DNA of 64,000 nt, from NCBI GenBank assembly GCA_947462335.1, contig OX381721.1, positions 8,184,001-8,248,000 on the forward strand. Reading direction: 5' to 3'. The notes beneath the pieces were generated by a model. The model had not been told where the DNA came from. It was given only the letters and a program-made list of their open reading frames with translations, and made no database searches. This document shows, piece after piece, positions 26,801 through 41,800 of the stretch. The DNA comes from Harmothoe impar. Its lineage: Eukaryota; Annelida; Polychaeta; Phyllodocida; Polynoidae. The position numbers and the translations under genes were made by a program. The number at the start of each line of letters is the position of its first letter. Position 1 is the first letter of the stretch.

Positions 26801-29800
26801 TGCCCCGGTCTCCCCTACAGCTTTTCTTCTTAAGGAGAACAGAGAGAATAAAGTACGATTACTCAAAACGAGAGGAGCCATCGACCCTAGAGAGCCATTG
26901 ACTTTTGCACATTATTAACTTAGAATTACTGTGGCTCTAGTCACTCGTTGTTATAGCAAAAGGGAATAACAAGAGGATCTTTAGTCTTTCCAAGAAATGA
27001 TTACCGTCATGATACAAAACATAAAGGTACGATTACACATTAGAACCCTTTGGCATTAGGCGGCAACCATCGTTCAGGATACAGGGACACCCCTCCCCCC
27101 CCCCCCCAACAACCACCAGCATCAATACAATTCAACAGGCTACCCTTTTATGAATACAGCCCGATAAAGTTATGTAAATACCCTTGTCTGCATAATAAGT
27201 GATAAGTAGTAAAGCTCCAGGGGCTGGGACATCGATATAAAAACGTGTTCCTACGACCCTATTCCACAAGTACAAAGGCACTCATGATGTGTTTTGGGGC
27301 TTGCAATGGGATAAAGGGGAGCAGGCTATGGATTTAGCCCACCCTGACCCTGACAAGCAAATATTGACCAGAAATGTAAACTGGTTGTGACTCAGCCCCC
27401 ACCTGGTTATATAAAGGGTGAAGTACTGATGGGTCCCTTTTCTAAAGGATATCAATATGACAATTAGCATGGCATAACTGTAGATAAAAACGGTTTTCCT
27501 ATCGTTCCTATGCTTAAGTTAAGCCCCTTCTATTTAGCTATTTTTTCGTCTTACTGTCATGTTAAGGGTATACTTAGCTGTTTTTTGGTTTGGCGTATCT
27601 TTTTCCTTTTTGATATAACAGTTGCAGCTATTTTGTATTTATATCAGAGACAAGATACATGAGGAAATACAAAAATATCAGCAGGGAGAGCTCTTCTGTA
27701 TCTCCTATATCTCATACACAGGACAAAAGATCGGATATTAATGGCAATAATGATAGATCTATAATTATAACATCATTATTTAAGTTGCAAATTATATCAA
27801 TAAGAACGTATATGTCTCTGACATTTCCCCTTGACCTTTCATGAGCAAAACAATATGAGGCATGTGATACACTAGTAGCTTGAGATGTCTGAAATTGCAG
27901 CAATATCTGAAATGTTAGTATGCCAGCATGTGTACCGAGATTACGAGTGTGATAGATGCTAATCTCCACCAACACTCTAGGATCACATTTCTAAGCTATT
28001 AAAGGCCACTCAAAAAGACTAGTTTCTCCTCACTGCGCGCATCATAGAAATCCTTTTTTTTTGCCAATTTTGTAATGAAAAGCATGATAAAAGTTGATTA
28101 GAATTGGCATACTTGGTATCAAATTAAAGCGTATACTGTCAGTACTATAGTTGGCTAGTAAAAACTTACATTTCCCCAACCTTTGAAGATCAAGAAACTA
28201 TTAACTATTAAACTGAGAAATGTGTTTGTGAAAAGTCTATATTAATTTTATAGGTCTATGATTTAGCCCCTCAGTGAGAAAAAAAATAGAGTAGAATTTA
28301 AAATAAATGCCCTCGTTTTTATTTTTGGTGCTCGGTGATGAGAATATTTTTTTTGACTAGCCTAATATCAAATTAATGTTAAATCACTGTGTGACATTAA
28401 AAGAGATAAGAATAAGAAACAGGGGAAACAAAAGTTCAATTCCATGTCGATCCTCTATGAGACCCGCTCTTTGGTGTCTTGTCATGCTAAGGAAAATATC
28501 AGTATGAAATGATTTGTGGATCAACAAGGGAAAAGGGACCTCCGCGGGGGATTTTTAGTACCAACTTTGGCCACCAGGGGGCTCCATATAGCCAACAATG
28601 TTCAAAGTATCATAAAAATTGTCTTATACTACTTTTTGATGGAGAATACAATAAGCCACTTTAGAAAATTCCAACTTTAGTGAAAACCTTCCATATTTGG
28701 AATGTAAAAAGAATGTTTTTGGACCTAAATTGGTGTTTTTGCACTTGTTGGTTGCCATGGAAACATGATTTTCATTCTAAATTGAATTTTTCAATAAATT
28801 AATGATTACGGGCCCCACAAAGTTTTCTATGCTGAAAACGGAATGTAAATCCCATTTTAAGATTAAAAGCTGTGACCAAATGTTTGAAAAAGTTTGGATA
28901 TTTGGGAATTTTCATAATAATGCTAATTAGATAGAGATATCTCTAAAACAAAGTAAGATAGAGCTTATTGGCATCTGTGATTGGACAGTGCCCACACATG
29001 TGAGCAGCCAAGCAGAAAGGATAGTCCCCGCGGGATTAGTTCCGATTTTAGCCACCAGGGGGCGCCACTATGGCCTAAAATGAAAGAATTAGGCTAAAAA
29101 TAGCTCTTGGGTACTTTTTTCTGGAGAATTCAATAGGATTACATAAAACATTCTATATTTGGAAGGTAAAAGGAATGTTTTAAAGCCTAAATGGGTGTAC
29201 TTGTTGATATGTGTTGCCATGGAAACATGATTTTTATTCCAAATATAGGAAATTAAGACATAAATTGATAGAATGATTTATGAGGATTGCGATGGTGAAA
29301 ACTAAATAAAATTACCATTCCTAGGTCGAATTTTATGACTTAAAGAATGAAAATATATAATAAATTTCTAATTTTCATAGATAATGTTAATTAAATAGGG
29401 ATATCTTGGAAAATATGAGACATAGAACTTATTGGGATTTTGGAGAGGGTGATGCCCACACATATTCATGAAGCCATTTCTCAAAAACTAGAAATAATAT
29501 CTTCTAGTGTAATATATCACTGGAAAGCTTATGACATCAATTTCAAAGTTGGCTTTTTCCTTGGACTGCCCTTTTCCCTTGCCTGTACACATTTGCTTCA
29601 CAAAGTTAGGAAATGTCAGCATGTCGTAAAGTGACACCTACACTCTCCCCGATGCATTCCCAATATGGTCAACATCTTTTCATTATTGTCAGATGTCTGA
29701 AAAGTCTCCTAGTTCCAGCATCAGAGGATTTATTTGCAACGTACATTTGACACTTCCCCTCCTGCCAATAATGTCATGTGCTTTCCAATGAAAACGTCAT

Positions 29801-32800
29801 CCTATTTAGAACGACAGGTTTATCTCATGCATCATATAGTACACGCTATTGAGACTGAATTTTGAAGATGAACAACTTATATCGTGCTCTTCAAAGCTGT
29901 AGAGGTTCCCGGGAGTAATTTCAAAGGCGAAAGCCAAGTGTTGCGCACTCCAATAAAAAAAAGTGAATAGACAGTAAGAAAAACACCTTACAGAAACGTT
30001 ATGGATGAAAGACTTTATGTCCCTCCTTTCCTGCCAAGATGAAAATACCAACTTATTTTTATGGAAGGAGGTGTTGTGGAGGAGAAAACCATAAACTAGT
30101 AATAGTAGTAGTGGGTCATCTGTGTTTACTCAATAGATACACAGAGAGAAGAAACCGAGTCACAAGGGGAGTCCAGGCTATAAAAAGAGAGCCAGGGTCC
30201 CTTTGGCTCACTTTTCACACTGTCTGACTCCCCCTTCTAACAGCCTTGACTCCCTTTCAATTAGATCAAACAGAGTCCATGTCAGCTGAGGTGAGTCAAT
30301 GGTTACCTGGACTCCCTAAGGGAGTCACAGAGGTGAGCATACAAAACGGAAATAGGAAACCCACTAGGTGACACTACTGTACAATGACTGTAATGCCATC
30401 TAGCATATATGTTAAGAAGCCATCTGACTCTGTTTCTAATCAGAGTCAAGGGTCCCTACTCCCTTTTCCCCCCAAGGGAGTCAAACAGTTGGTTACAGTT
30501 AAGCCTGCTAGGTGGTAGCACTATACCTAAAATGGTAATATTCTGCATGATCAGATCTCTAGATCCATGTTATTTGTGACATTGATAATTATGCTGATAC
30601 GTGTATATCATTGTAGCATCAACATGTAATGTCAGAATTACATTTTATGAAATAATTACAGTCAATTTAAAACTGTAGCATAAGCATGATGTATAATGTA
30701 TAGACACCCAATTTGTAGCAACATGAGAAGGTTAAATCCCAAAAGCTCATATGTTCCTTTGTATATTAACTAATGTGCTCTTATAGGGATCTTTCTGAGA
30801 TCCCTCCTCCTTGCATTGCACCAACATAATGTAGAAACATCAGCTAGGGAGACAGCTATTGAAATGTTTATATAGAGGGTTAGGGGGTAGGAATTACCTA
30901 TAAATTATGACTCTCTATTCAAAAGGAGCCATACTGTGCCTAGACTCCCTTTCTAAAGGGAGTTGCAGCATAGACCTGGACTCTCTCTGTAGCAGGAAGT
31001 CATAAAAGGGAGTCATTTTGGAGGCAAAACCTGGGCTCTCTTAAGGGAGTCACATAACTCCCTTTTAAGGGAGTCAGGTTCATCAAGAGAGTCAGAAAGA
31101 GAGTCAGAAAAGGGAGTCATTCTGGAGGCAAGCCTGGACTCCCTTTTGACTCGGTTTCTTCTCTCTGTGTAGATTTCAACCTATGGGTTACCATTCACTT
31201 ATACAGGACACATAAGACAGTATGCAAAATTTGATTTCAATACCGTCTTCTAGCATGCGTTCATTGGATATCTGCGCTAAAATAGGTCACTGAAGAATAT
31301 GGAGGAAAGAGAAACCAATATTACTGAATGCTGTACGTCCTCAGCACTATAGCCTGAGGAATTGGGGAAAACAAGTCGTAAATTGCTTTTGCTGTATTGA
31401 AATGAGGGAATTTCTACAATTCAGCCACTACCTTGACGGTCACCCTTTATCTATTTTTGCACGCCTAAAGTGTGTGTGTGTATGCATTGTTATTTGCACA
31501 CCGTGGGCATGTGCATAGCGGATCATATTCGCACACTGCCTAGGGTGCACATTGGCCAGCATATCTACACACGTTAAGTGTGTGAATAGTGGGCCTTATT
31601 CACATACTGAGAATCAAAAATAGAGATCTGTTATTGTACCATGCAATAGGTGTGACTGTCACACCTCACACCTAGAGGCAGGTAAAGGTGTGACAGAGCA
31701 TCAGAGCAACACCTTAATTCTATGTCATACACCTAGACATACCCACCTAAATCAAGTTTGGGTTTGAGCCCAAGATATTAGGCTACCTGATTCTCTCAGG
31801 AGCTTTGCCTTGGATTAATCAGTATAATATTCTCAGTAAAGACGTTAGACCCATATAAGAAGCTTGACACATGTGTCCAGCTGTCATTATCAAGTAGTAG
31901 GGTATAATATCCATGACACTTTTCAGTAGCTTTCCATGACCTTTTCTTATGTAAACTGGAAAATGACTTATAAGATTTAAGTTCTCAGAAGAGGGGGTAT
32001 CCTGGGTTTCTATGGGGTGACCTTTCTTGTATTCAGAGCAATTGACAGCATTGTTCATTGTACAAAGGTACACTGTAGGAGACATACGGCCTCGGTAGAA
32101 GGTCAGCATCAATTGAATAAGTCTATCCATATACGATTGGGAATCTATGGAATACTGTGAGGGAGAGGCAACCTTCACAAACATCCTCTTAACCTACAAA
32201 TACTACGCCGTTGATACCTGGGAGATGTCATTCTAGGAAAGGGCCTATATCATCTTGAAAGAGATTCCATAGAAGATATGAAATGTCACCATGCTAGAAC
32301 TACTTAAACTTGGCAGGGACAATAAGCTACCATGGTTATAGTAACTCCTACATAAAAAGGAGATAGGAAACGAGCACTCTTCAATGCTGGGTGGTTGCCA
32401 AGGCTACATCATAATTACTTGGCGGTGTACCATGCTCCTGGAGGCACTGCAATCTCCTCTTGGTGGGAGGGTTTTAATAGCTTCCCTTTTTTCAAAGGGA
32501 TGCATACAGTGAAAATGTGGTATCTATTTAAGTTGCTTCCTTTAATACTTAAACATAAAGGTCTAGCGTATATATATACCTATCAGCCAGTAGCAGGTCC
32601 AAATCGGCTAGTGGAAAATGGGCCTTATGGATGGATGATGGCTCCATGCTTGACGGCACTACATTGGTGCATCGCACTGACCCCTCTTGAGTTTATCAAT
32701 CCACCAGCGTTAAAACACTATGCTCCCCTTAAAGGGTTCACAGATGAGATGTCATGTTATACATCCATATCGCTATCAAGAGACTATCATGCAGTGTCAC

Positions 32801-35800
32801 CCTCTCAACATCCCAGAGATTTATGACTTTATGAAGGCTTCCATACCATTATTGACATCGCCATGTTAAATACAGAGGAAATACAGGTATCTAATCATCA
32901 TTAAAACACGTTTATGATTGCCAGAATGATGCCAAAATACCAGATGGACTCCCCTATTATTTCTATAGTCACCATGTTTGAACATCGCCACACATTTATG
33001 TAGGTCCCACCATAATTTTGGACAAAACTATACTATTTCTCATGGGGAATCAAGCAAAATAAAGATGAAATGTAAAGCCTTATCGCGTTTGACCATGAAA
33101 AAGACTAATCATGGTTGATCAAATACTATGATTGAAAAACAAGGGCCCTCACGTGCTCATGTCCCAAAAATAGACCATTTCCTTGAAATTGTGCCCACAG
33201 ATTTTATCCAAATCTGGGGGAGTTGCATATAAACGCTTCTGCCGTGGGGGATACCATTGTGCATCATCAGAATTTGCCTGGATGATGTCAAGCAACTAGC
33301 TACGGGAATGTTATTGTGAGAAATGTAGTATTCTATAGCTATAGTATAGTTGTAGAGGTTATGAAGCAATACCTATTACATCCAGGGCACTGAGGGCTAT
33401 ACTTCACCCAGCATCACTTTGATGTCGTTATTCTGAGAGACACCTCCGTCCTCAACTCCAACCTGGATCACATGAGTATCCTTAGATCTTTACATCTGAG
33501 AGACAATAAGGGTAAGCCCCTCAGCCATGTCGTCGTCTACCCATTGTCCGCCGCTGTCTTCCCCTCTTCATCCTGGGTTATTTACCTTCACATTGTTCCA
33601 TTTGGACTGGGATAACATGTTTATGGCCTTATGTTATTGGATTGAGAATAATTTATATGGTATGGGTGGACCCTTGCTTGATTCATTATGACACAGAACC
33701 ATTAGCAAAGACCTCATTCGACTCTTGGAGAGGCACGTGCAACATGTGACTCTCTTACAACAAGGGCATCTTGGCATGTATACTGTTTAATTACCAAGGT
33801 GTGTCCTGAAACCAGGGCTCCCATTGGTCCAAAGTCCAGGGCAGGCTGACGGATAGGTAAGAATAGGCTCATTCCTAGAATTGTTCAATTCTCATCATTA
33901 GGAGATGAAAGATTCTATTGCATTATTCACATCGTTCTGGGATATGCATCGGGCAAGAAGCCTCCTACCACTAAGCCTCTGTCAGGCTCATGCCATCCCA
34001 CATCCCACCAGCCCACGTAAACGTCAGCGTTAATCCCTCCACTGTGCAACGCCATCGACGCCTAAAACCCCTGTATAGGGCCTACCCCTCACCAGCCCCA
34101 CAAAAGGAGTAAATACAGGGAACAACGGAAATAGAGGGGGGGGGGGGGGGGGGGGTGGAATCTGTCTGACAGCATTTCTCACGCCCACATGCTAGCCATC
34201 CACCCCCATATTTCACATAGGACAATGGTCAATTCCTTTGATTAAATTTCTTGGTAGACAGTGGTCTTCTCAAATTATTGGTGAATTGGAGACAACCCAT
34301 CCCTTCCCATAGCTAAGAGTTGATGAATGTTTGATACTGCGTCCTGTAGAAACACGAGCGACAATCGGACAGTGACCTGTTTTCCCTGATATAACACTAA
34401 AGTTACTTTTGTGTAGTATATAGAAATTCACCAGGTCTTATCCTGGTTATCTTACACTTTGGAAAGAAAGTCGAACAGTGGCATTTATTGTCGCTATAAC
34501 TACCCTCACCTGAGAGTCAGGCAGTGCCTGACCGTCAGGTGAGGGTAGTTTTAGCGACAATGACTCTCACTTTTCTGTGTGTGTTTGTTGTCATTATGTA
34601 CTTACAAAACCCACAGTAATTCGACAGCCCTGAACTGGGGCATGGTGTATGAATGCAGCAATTGTTACATACTCTCTGGTGCTGAATTCATGCATCATAC
34701 AACAAAGGACATGATTCCTTTAGTACATTTAATGGATAAAGTAAAGGAAATATTCTCAGAATGACCTGACCCCGCACTCTCAAACACCATAATCGGAAAA
34801 CCAGAAATCATGATAGAACACCCTTGATGATAACATATCTAGATGTCATAGTGTGATCAAACATTTCTCAGTTATCTATAATAGGGATTGTTTTGTGTCC
34901 TTCATAATGGACGACGACATGACTGTATCATTAATGATCATTGAGAGACGACCCTAATGCACAAAGCCCGGGTATTATCCATTTGAGGGCCGCATAGCAG
35001 AAAAATGTTCTTTTATACTGTAATCCATCAGTGCATCCTATACTGCCCACGTAAACTAAAACCGCAATATAATATAAAAAATAATACATATACAATTAGT
35101 GTCATCTCGGTTTACCTGCTTTCTTGCCTTGCGATCTGTGTTTGACTCTAGGGCATTGTGTTTTCATATACCAAGGGTCCTGAGTCTTATGATGGGAAAT
35201 ATAGAATTCTTATCAGGTGCTGGCAACTCCTTGAAACGACCATGCCAGTGACTTTTGAATCCGTAGTCATTTTTCACCCCGACTTTGCTCCCTGCCTCTT
35301 ACATATAGGGATGAGAATTTGAAGCCATCGTGGAAAATGACCATGCCCTTCATATCATAGGGAACAAAATATATGATGGAAATTCCAGATATTTGCCTTT
35401 ATTTTTCATTGTGAAAACATCATAAATGGAAGGGGAATCATGATATGATTCCCCTAGCATATTATGTGCTAACAATTTAGTATTTCAGAATATCTCCCAA
35501 TCGCTTTTTTACAGTAGTATACCAAACATTGTACAGTAGACATGTGGGAGAACAGCTCTCTACTTTCAGAAGAATGCAAATGTGACAGAAAAAAAATAAC
35601 CCCCTAGTAGTACATAGTTGTAATCTAGTATAATCTGAGAGAACCTTGGTCTCGGAAATATAGCAGTTGAGAAAACTAGTTTTAAACTATAATTTTATCT
35701 ATATTCTTTACTTACATGGTAGGGGGAACTTATCTAGGTCAGCTGATGAGGCATAGAGGGAAGTGCAGTCAATGGGATTACCAAATACTAAAAGGCAGAG

Positions 35801-38800
35801 CCCGAGGGTAAGGGCAACCCCAAAAATGAACCCGCCTTGGGCATTCACACATTGGTAGTAGGAACGGTGGGTTGGTTAGGCCACTTGAAAAAGAGATCCG
35901 TTTTCTCATGGCTGAACGTCATAGAAATCATATTTTGGTACTTTCAATCAATCTTTTGCGCTGAGAAACATTATGAAAATGGACAACTTGGGATGTGTTT
36001 GTTATAAAATTGCAGATTACAATGTGATATACATAACTTGCAACTTTTGCAGGTCAATAAACTGGCATAATAAAGTTTGTTTGCAAAGCCGGTATAGTTC
36101 CTCTCGCATTAGGCCCTAGTGAAAATGAAAGAGAGAAAAAAGCGATGTTAAAAACGTTACATTTTCCGCGTTGCAGTTTTTCATTGCCTCCATAGAGCAA
36201 ACGGACGATGGCACATGCAATGATGTATTTGCGTTATGACAAGCCTATGCAAGTTACTCCCAACTGCTGCGTTGGTTCATTCCAACAACTGTCAGCATAC
36301 TTTCTGGATGTAAACAGAAATCTGTAATTCTGTGTACTCTAATTCGCTTGTCACTGCATGCGTTAGGTATTTATGAAGCCTGATCGAATTTGCGCTTACT
36401 CAGAATTAGAGTGGCGTATGGTACAAATATCTCTGACACGGTAATTAACCTAGAATGTATTCTAGTATATTAGTAATGACACGTTCTGCCGACCAATGAC
36501 ACCTGAGGAAGCCCATATCCCAATCAACACCCTACGTAATTATGACGTAGGTCAAATGTTTCTCCTACCAACATTTTTTAGTGCATGGTTGATGAATGTC
36601 AAAACATCAAGGTTTATGATTTACTTTCAACAGAGGTTTATGTCTGATTTATGTTTTTCCACCTCATTCACTGGTAAATAAATATAATAAAATCGATGTA
36701 GATCTACATTAAAAGTCATAGTTTCTCAACTTTAATCGAGTATATAACTCCCCAGTGTCACACTAGGTGGCAGTACCATTAGGTATGGAGACAATCTTAC
36801 AGCTCTTTAGCCAATCCATCAGATTCAAGCAGTAAGTTTTATGAAATTAATGTTATGCAAAAATTTCTATCAAGAAGAACTACGACAATTGTTTCAATTG
36901 TTTCATATAAAACTGTTTTTTATTACATAAGCATACATAACTACAAACTACTTACAATGCTCTCATCTCATCTCATCATGTCTCATTATTCTAATATAAG
37001 TGCAATGTATGTGAACTGATGTATTTATGTCTTTTAATAATTACTATTGTTCATATGAGATGTATACGTCATAGCCGAGTGAAGAGAATTTACTGTTAAT
37101 TAAGGCATGAAAGGGGCCCTAGCGGAGGTAATGCAATATGTATGCTAGGTTGATACGTTTACTTTTGTAACTGTTATCTTTTACCCGAATAAAACACTTT
37201 AAAAAAATAAAATTAAAAAAATACAAGGCCTCTCTGCAGCCAAAAGTAGGCAATTTATGCTGTCCGGTTGTTTAGTTAAGCTACAAATATATATCATATA
37301 GAATGATATGAGATTTAGGACTATAGTAGTTAGTTTGCATGAATAGTGTTCGTAAATGTAATCAGATAATTTTGTGTGCAATACTGTACAATTATTCCAT
37401 ACCTGAATCAGGCTATGTAAATTATAATCATGCTAGATGTTTAGCCCCCGGTTGAACATTATAATTAGGTCTGAGCTACATGACTCAGAGCTGCAGATTT
37501 GTGACTGGTAAATAAAACTGAAAATTCTGGCGTTTGTAAACCATGTAAAACTACATAGTTCGGACCAATATTGAATGTAGATTTACGTCTGAACTACGTA
37601 GTTCTTTAATGGGTAGTACACAGGCCCAGATAAGTCCTCCTTAGAACCAGCAATGGTTTGTTCTATGGCGTTTTGGCTAATGCATGACTCTTTTTGTAGT
37701 TTTCCCCCGGCACAGATGATAAGACTATAGGCCACCTGATATTGTTTTAATCATCCTATGAAACAAGAATATGATTGGGTAAAGGATGATCATTTGATTA
37801 CTTTTGAAAATAACGTATGTCAATTCCCATTTCTTTAGTTTCGCCTTTTATCACCCAGTTCAATGCCCCTCAGTGGATAACAATTTCTCATAAGGATAAT
37901 GGATACGAATAACAGGATCACATAATTATTAGAGACACGATCTGCAAAAAGTCACCTTATTCCAGGTTGCATAAAGGTTCCTATTCCCAGTTCATCATGT
38001 AATGTATATGTGTGTTTGTTTGTAAGTGTTTATCTCTACTGTCCAGTGTATAGGCTATCACTGTCTACGTTGAAGACGAACCGCCACACTGAAAACCCAG
38101 AGCAAGGAGCCTAGTCATTATCACGACCTAGGTAGTCATAATAAATAATGGCAGATGGAGTGGAGAATGGTGTGTGAATATAGTCTCTAATTAGTTCACT
38201 TCTTAATGACAGACATCCTTTTCACATATTTGGTGTAGTCTTGATTGAACTAAGAAGCATTACTTGTTATAAATAAGTTGCCAATGGGTGAGAATGATGG
38301 CCCCCAAAGGTATAGAGACCACTCTGCTCCCTGTCACCAGTGTATATCTCATGACAGATATAGTAAATGCAAATATTAAAACCAGGTGGCAGTAGTGTGC
38401 CATAAGTAGCAAGTCAGGAATAGAATTATGTACCATAGGGTAGTCATTGGGACAACCTAGGACTTGAGAGTTGTCAATACTGATGACTTTAGGTCTTCAA
38501 ATGGACAATACCTAAATTAACAACCTTAAGGTAGTCATTCTGACTACCTAATTATTGTGACTACCTATGGTCGTCATTATGACAACTTTGGGCTGAATGG
38601 CTCAGATGGGTAGTCACAATGACGACCTAAGGTGGTCACTTTGACTACCTAAAGTTGTCATTTTTGGCATTGTCAGAATGACGACCCTGAGGTTTTCAGT
38701 GCAGTGTCATATCAAACCTTTGGGCGGTATCAACTCAAAATGGTAATTACACTGATAATAATACCTATAGTCAGTAGTGACTATACCACCATATTTTGAC

Positions 38801-41800
38801 CCCCGTAGTCAGGGGACTATACAACTTAGTCACATATTAGTCATAAGATAGTCAGTAGTGACTATATGTGGATCACACAAATTGATGATGTCACAGGAAT
38901 GTGTGCACAGGAAACAGTTAGGATTCAAATTTGAATGGTCCATGGACTTCAGGTAGGCACATCCTCTTCTAAACCACTGTTCTATGGATATCCCTGCTAG
39001 TTATATTTTATGTTACAGTTGACTATAAAAACTTAAGATATTATGGGGTGCATGAGTTCTCATGTTTGATAGAGTTATCATGTTATTTTGTTCAAATGTT
39101 GATATTAAACATAGAAATACATGAACAGTGTATGTCTAGACTAACAGAGCATAATATGCCTACACAGGAGCCTGTCACCTGCCATGCTTTATCCTAGCCT
39201 GTCACCTGCCCTGCCTTATCCTAGCCTGTCACATGCTCTGCCCTTTCCTAGCCTGTCCCCTGCCCTGCCTTTTCCTAGTATGTTCATTACCCTGCCTTAT
39301 CCTTGCCTGTCTCCTGACCTGCCTTATCCTAGCCTGTACCCTGCCATGCCTTATCCTAGCCTGTCCCTTGCCCTGCCCTATCCTAGCCTGTCCCCTATCC
39401 TGCTTTATCCTAGCCTGTCCCCTAGCCTATCTTATCCTAGCCTGTCACATGCCCTGCCTTTTCCTAGCCTGTCCCCTGCCCTGCCTTTTCCTAGTATGTT
39501 CATTGCCCTGCCTTATCCTAGCCTGTCTCCTGACCTGCCTTATCCTAGCCTGTACCCTGCCATGCCTTATCCTAGCCTGTCCCTTGCCCTGCCCTATCCT
39601 AGCCTGTCCCCTACCCTGCTTTATCCTAGCCTGTCCCCTAGCCTATCTTATCCTAGCCGGTCACCTGCCCTACTTATCCTAACCTGTCCCCTGCCCTGCC
39701 CTATCCTAGCCTGTCCCCTAGCCTACCTTAGCCTAGCCTGTCACCTGCTCTGCCTATCCTAGCATGTCACCTGCCATGCCTTATCCTAGCCTGTCCCCTG
39801 GCCTGCCTTATCCTAGCCTGTCCCCTGGCCTGCCTTATCCTAGCCTGTCCCCTGCCATGCCTGATCCTAGCCTATCCCTACCCTGCCTTATCCTAGCCCA
39901 TCCCCTGCCCTGCCTTTTCCTAGTATGTTCATTGCCCTGCCTTATCCTAGTCTGTCACCTACCCTGCCTTATTATAACCTGTCCCCTGCCCTGCTCTATC
40001 CTAGTCTGTCACATGCCCTGTGTTATCATAGCCTGTCACCTGCCCTGCCTTATCCTAGCCTGTCCCCTGGCCTGCCTTATCCTAGCCTGTCACCTGCCCA
40101 GCCTTTTCCTAGCCTGTCCCCTGTCATGCCTTCTCCTAGCATGTTCATTGCCCTGCCTTATCCTAGCCTGTCTCCTGGTCTGCTTTATCCTAGCCTGCCC
40201 CTTGCCATGCCTTATTCTAGCTTGTCTCCTGGCCTACCTTACCCTAGCCTGTCACCTGCCCTGCCCTATCCTAGCCTGTCCCCTACCCTGTCTTATCCTA
40301 GCCTGTCCCCTATCCTGACTTATCCTGGCCTGTCCCCTACCCTGTCTTATCCTAGCCTGTCCTCTGCCATGCCTTATCCTAGGCTGTCCCTTTCCCTACC
40401 CTATCCTAGCCTCTCCCCTGCCCTGCCTTATCCTATCCTAGAGTAGTTCAAAGCTTGGCCTGCCTTTCCCTTATTTCTCATGATTGACTATATCTATTAG
40501 TCATAGTGACTACTTTAGACCATGAAACCATTGAATTCATAGTCACTTGACTATATAGCCCAAATCAGCCCATTTAATGGCTGACTATAGGTTGACTATA
40601 TGACTAACTTACATTAGACATAGGTGACTAACTAGGTATAGCCGTTTTTTCTACGTTCACGTGACTATAGAAACGTAGTCCGTAGTGACTAACATTTCCA
40701 GGCCCATTATTATCAGTGTATGATGCACAAAATCAGCACTGGCAAAGTTGTTCCTCATGGCTGTATTTCTGCATTATGCAGGCAAAATGACGTGCTGCAT
40801 TGCAGCATAAGGATGCCCTTAAAGGGTTTCAAAATGGCACCACATCATCGGATCATGGGGCTTACCGTTTCATACATGTGAGGGGTGGGCTCTTACGTTT
40901 CTACAACATTCTCTTAAATGCATATTGGGAAAAGACATTACGGTGTTGTGCGTCTTTCTGCTGAGAATGTCCGTTTCTTTTAGCAGCATGTAGGTTGCAT
41001 AAGGCTTATCACATGCGAAATAACTTCAAATGAAACATCCAATTTATTATAGGCAATCTCACATATCGCTCACAAAACTTTATTAAGTAAGTAACTAAGT
41101 GATGAAATATGCTGTGAAGAAGTTCACTTGGCATGCTGCATACCTTTCCCCCGGCCTTTCCCGTAATGCACACATTATAGACATTGCATTGCACTAATCA
41201 ATAGTTATAATCACATTAACTCTTGATGCAACGTAGAGCTTGTCCTTTAAAGTTTCCACCAGAGACTGTCACTGATGCCTCGCTTGATCCATCACTAGAA
41301 ATATCTTATTTATAAATGTCCCCTTTCCATGTATATTTCAGACAAGACAAGTGACGATGTTGATTCACTGTTCGGTAAGTATTTCGTGTAATTGATGTAC
41401 AGTGCTACATACACTGATGGCTATGTATCTATGAACTTCATCGTCCACTAACTCAATTAAGTTAAATAATTGTTAATTAATTAAGTGTTAATTAATTAAT
41501 TAACCCTTTAGGGCCGAGCATCAACTATGGTCGATGCCATGGAGGGCCGAGCATCGACTTTAGTCATCATAACTCACACTGTAAAAATTAGATGTACTTT
41601 TGACAGATTTACTCTGTAAAATTAAACGCTGATTCACCGTTATTTGGAATACAATAAAGCATTGTAAATATCAGCCATTTCACAGTAGATCCTTGTTAAA
41701 TGTTAACCTGGTTTGGATTACAATGATTCAACGTAAATTCATCTTCTAATGTCAAATCCCAGAGGGAGCCACATATAATGGATCCTGCCATAGATAGGTG

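Noticed and set aside
31819..32184. 121-codon minus-strand frame
   Set aside because: No splice signals, no domain, unremarkable composition; consistent with a chance frame in a long intron.
32395..32826. 143-codon plus-strand frame
   Set aside because: Runs through a fragment of the AACCCTTTAAGG repeat and has no domain or splice support in the phase of gene 1.
39184..40446. Pro/Ser/Leu-rich open frames of 149-192 codons
   Set aside because: Artefact of a 27-bp minisatellite inside a TIR element; the frames overlap in different registers.
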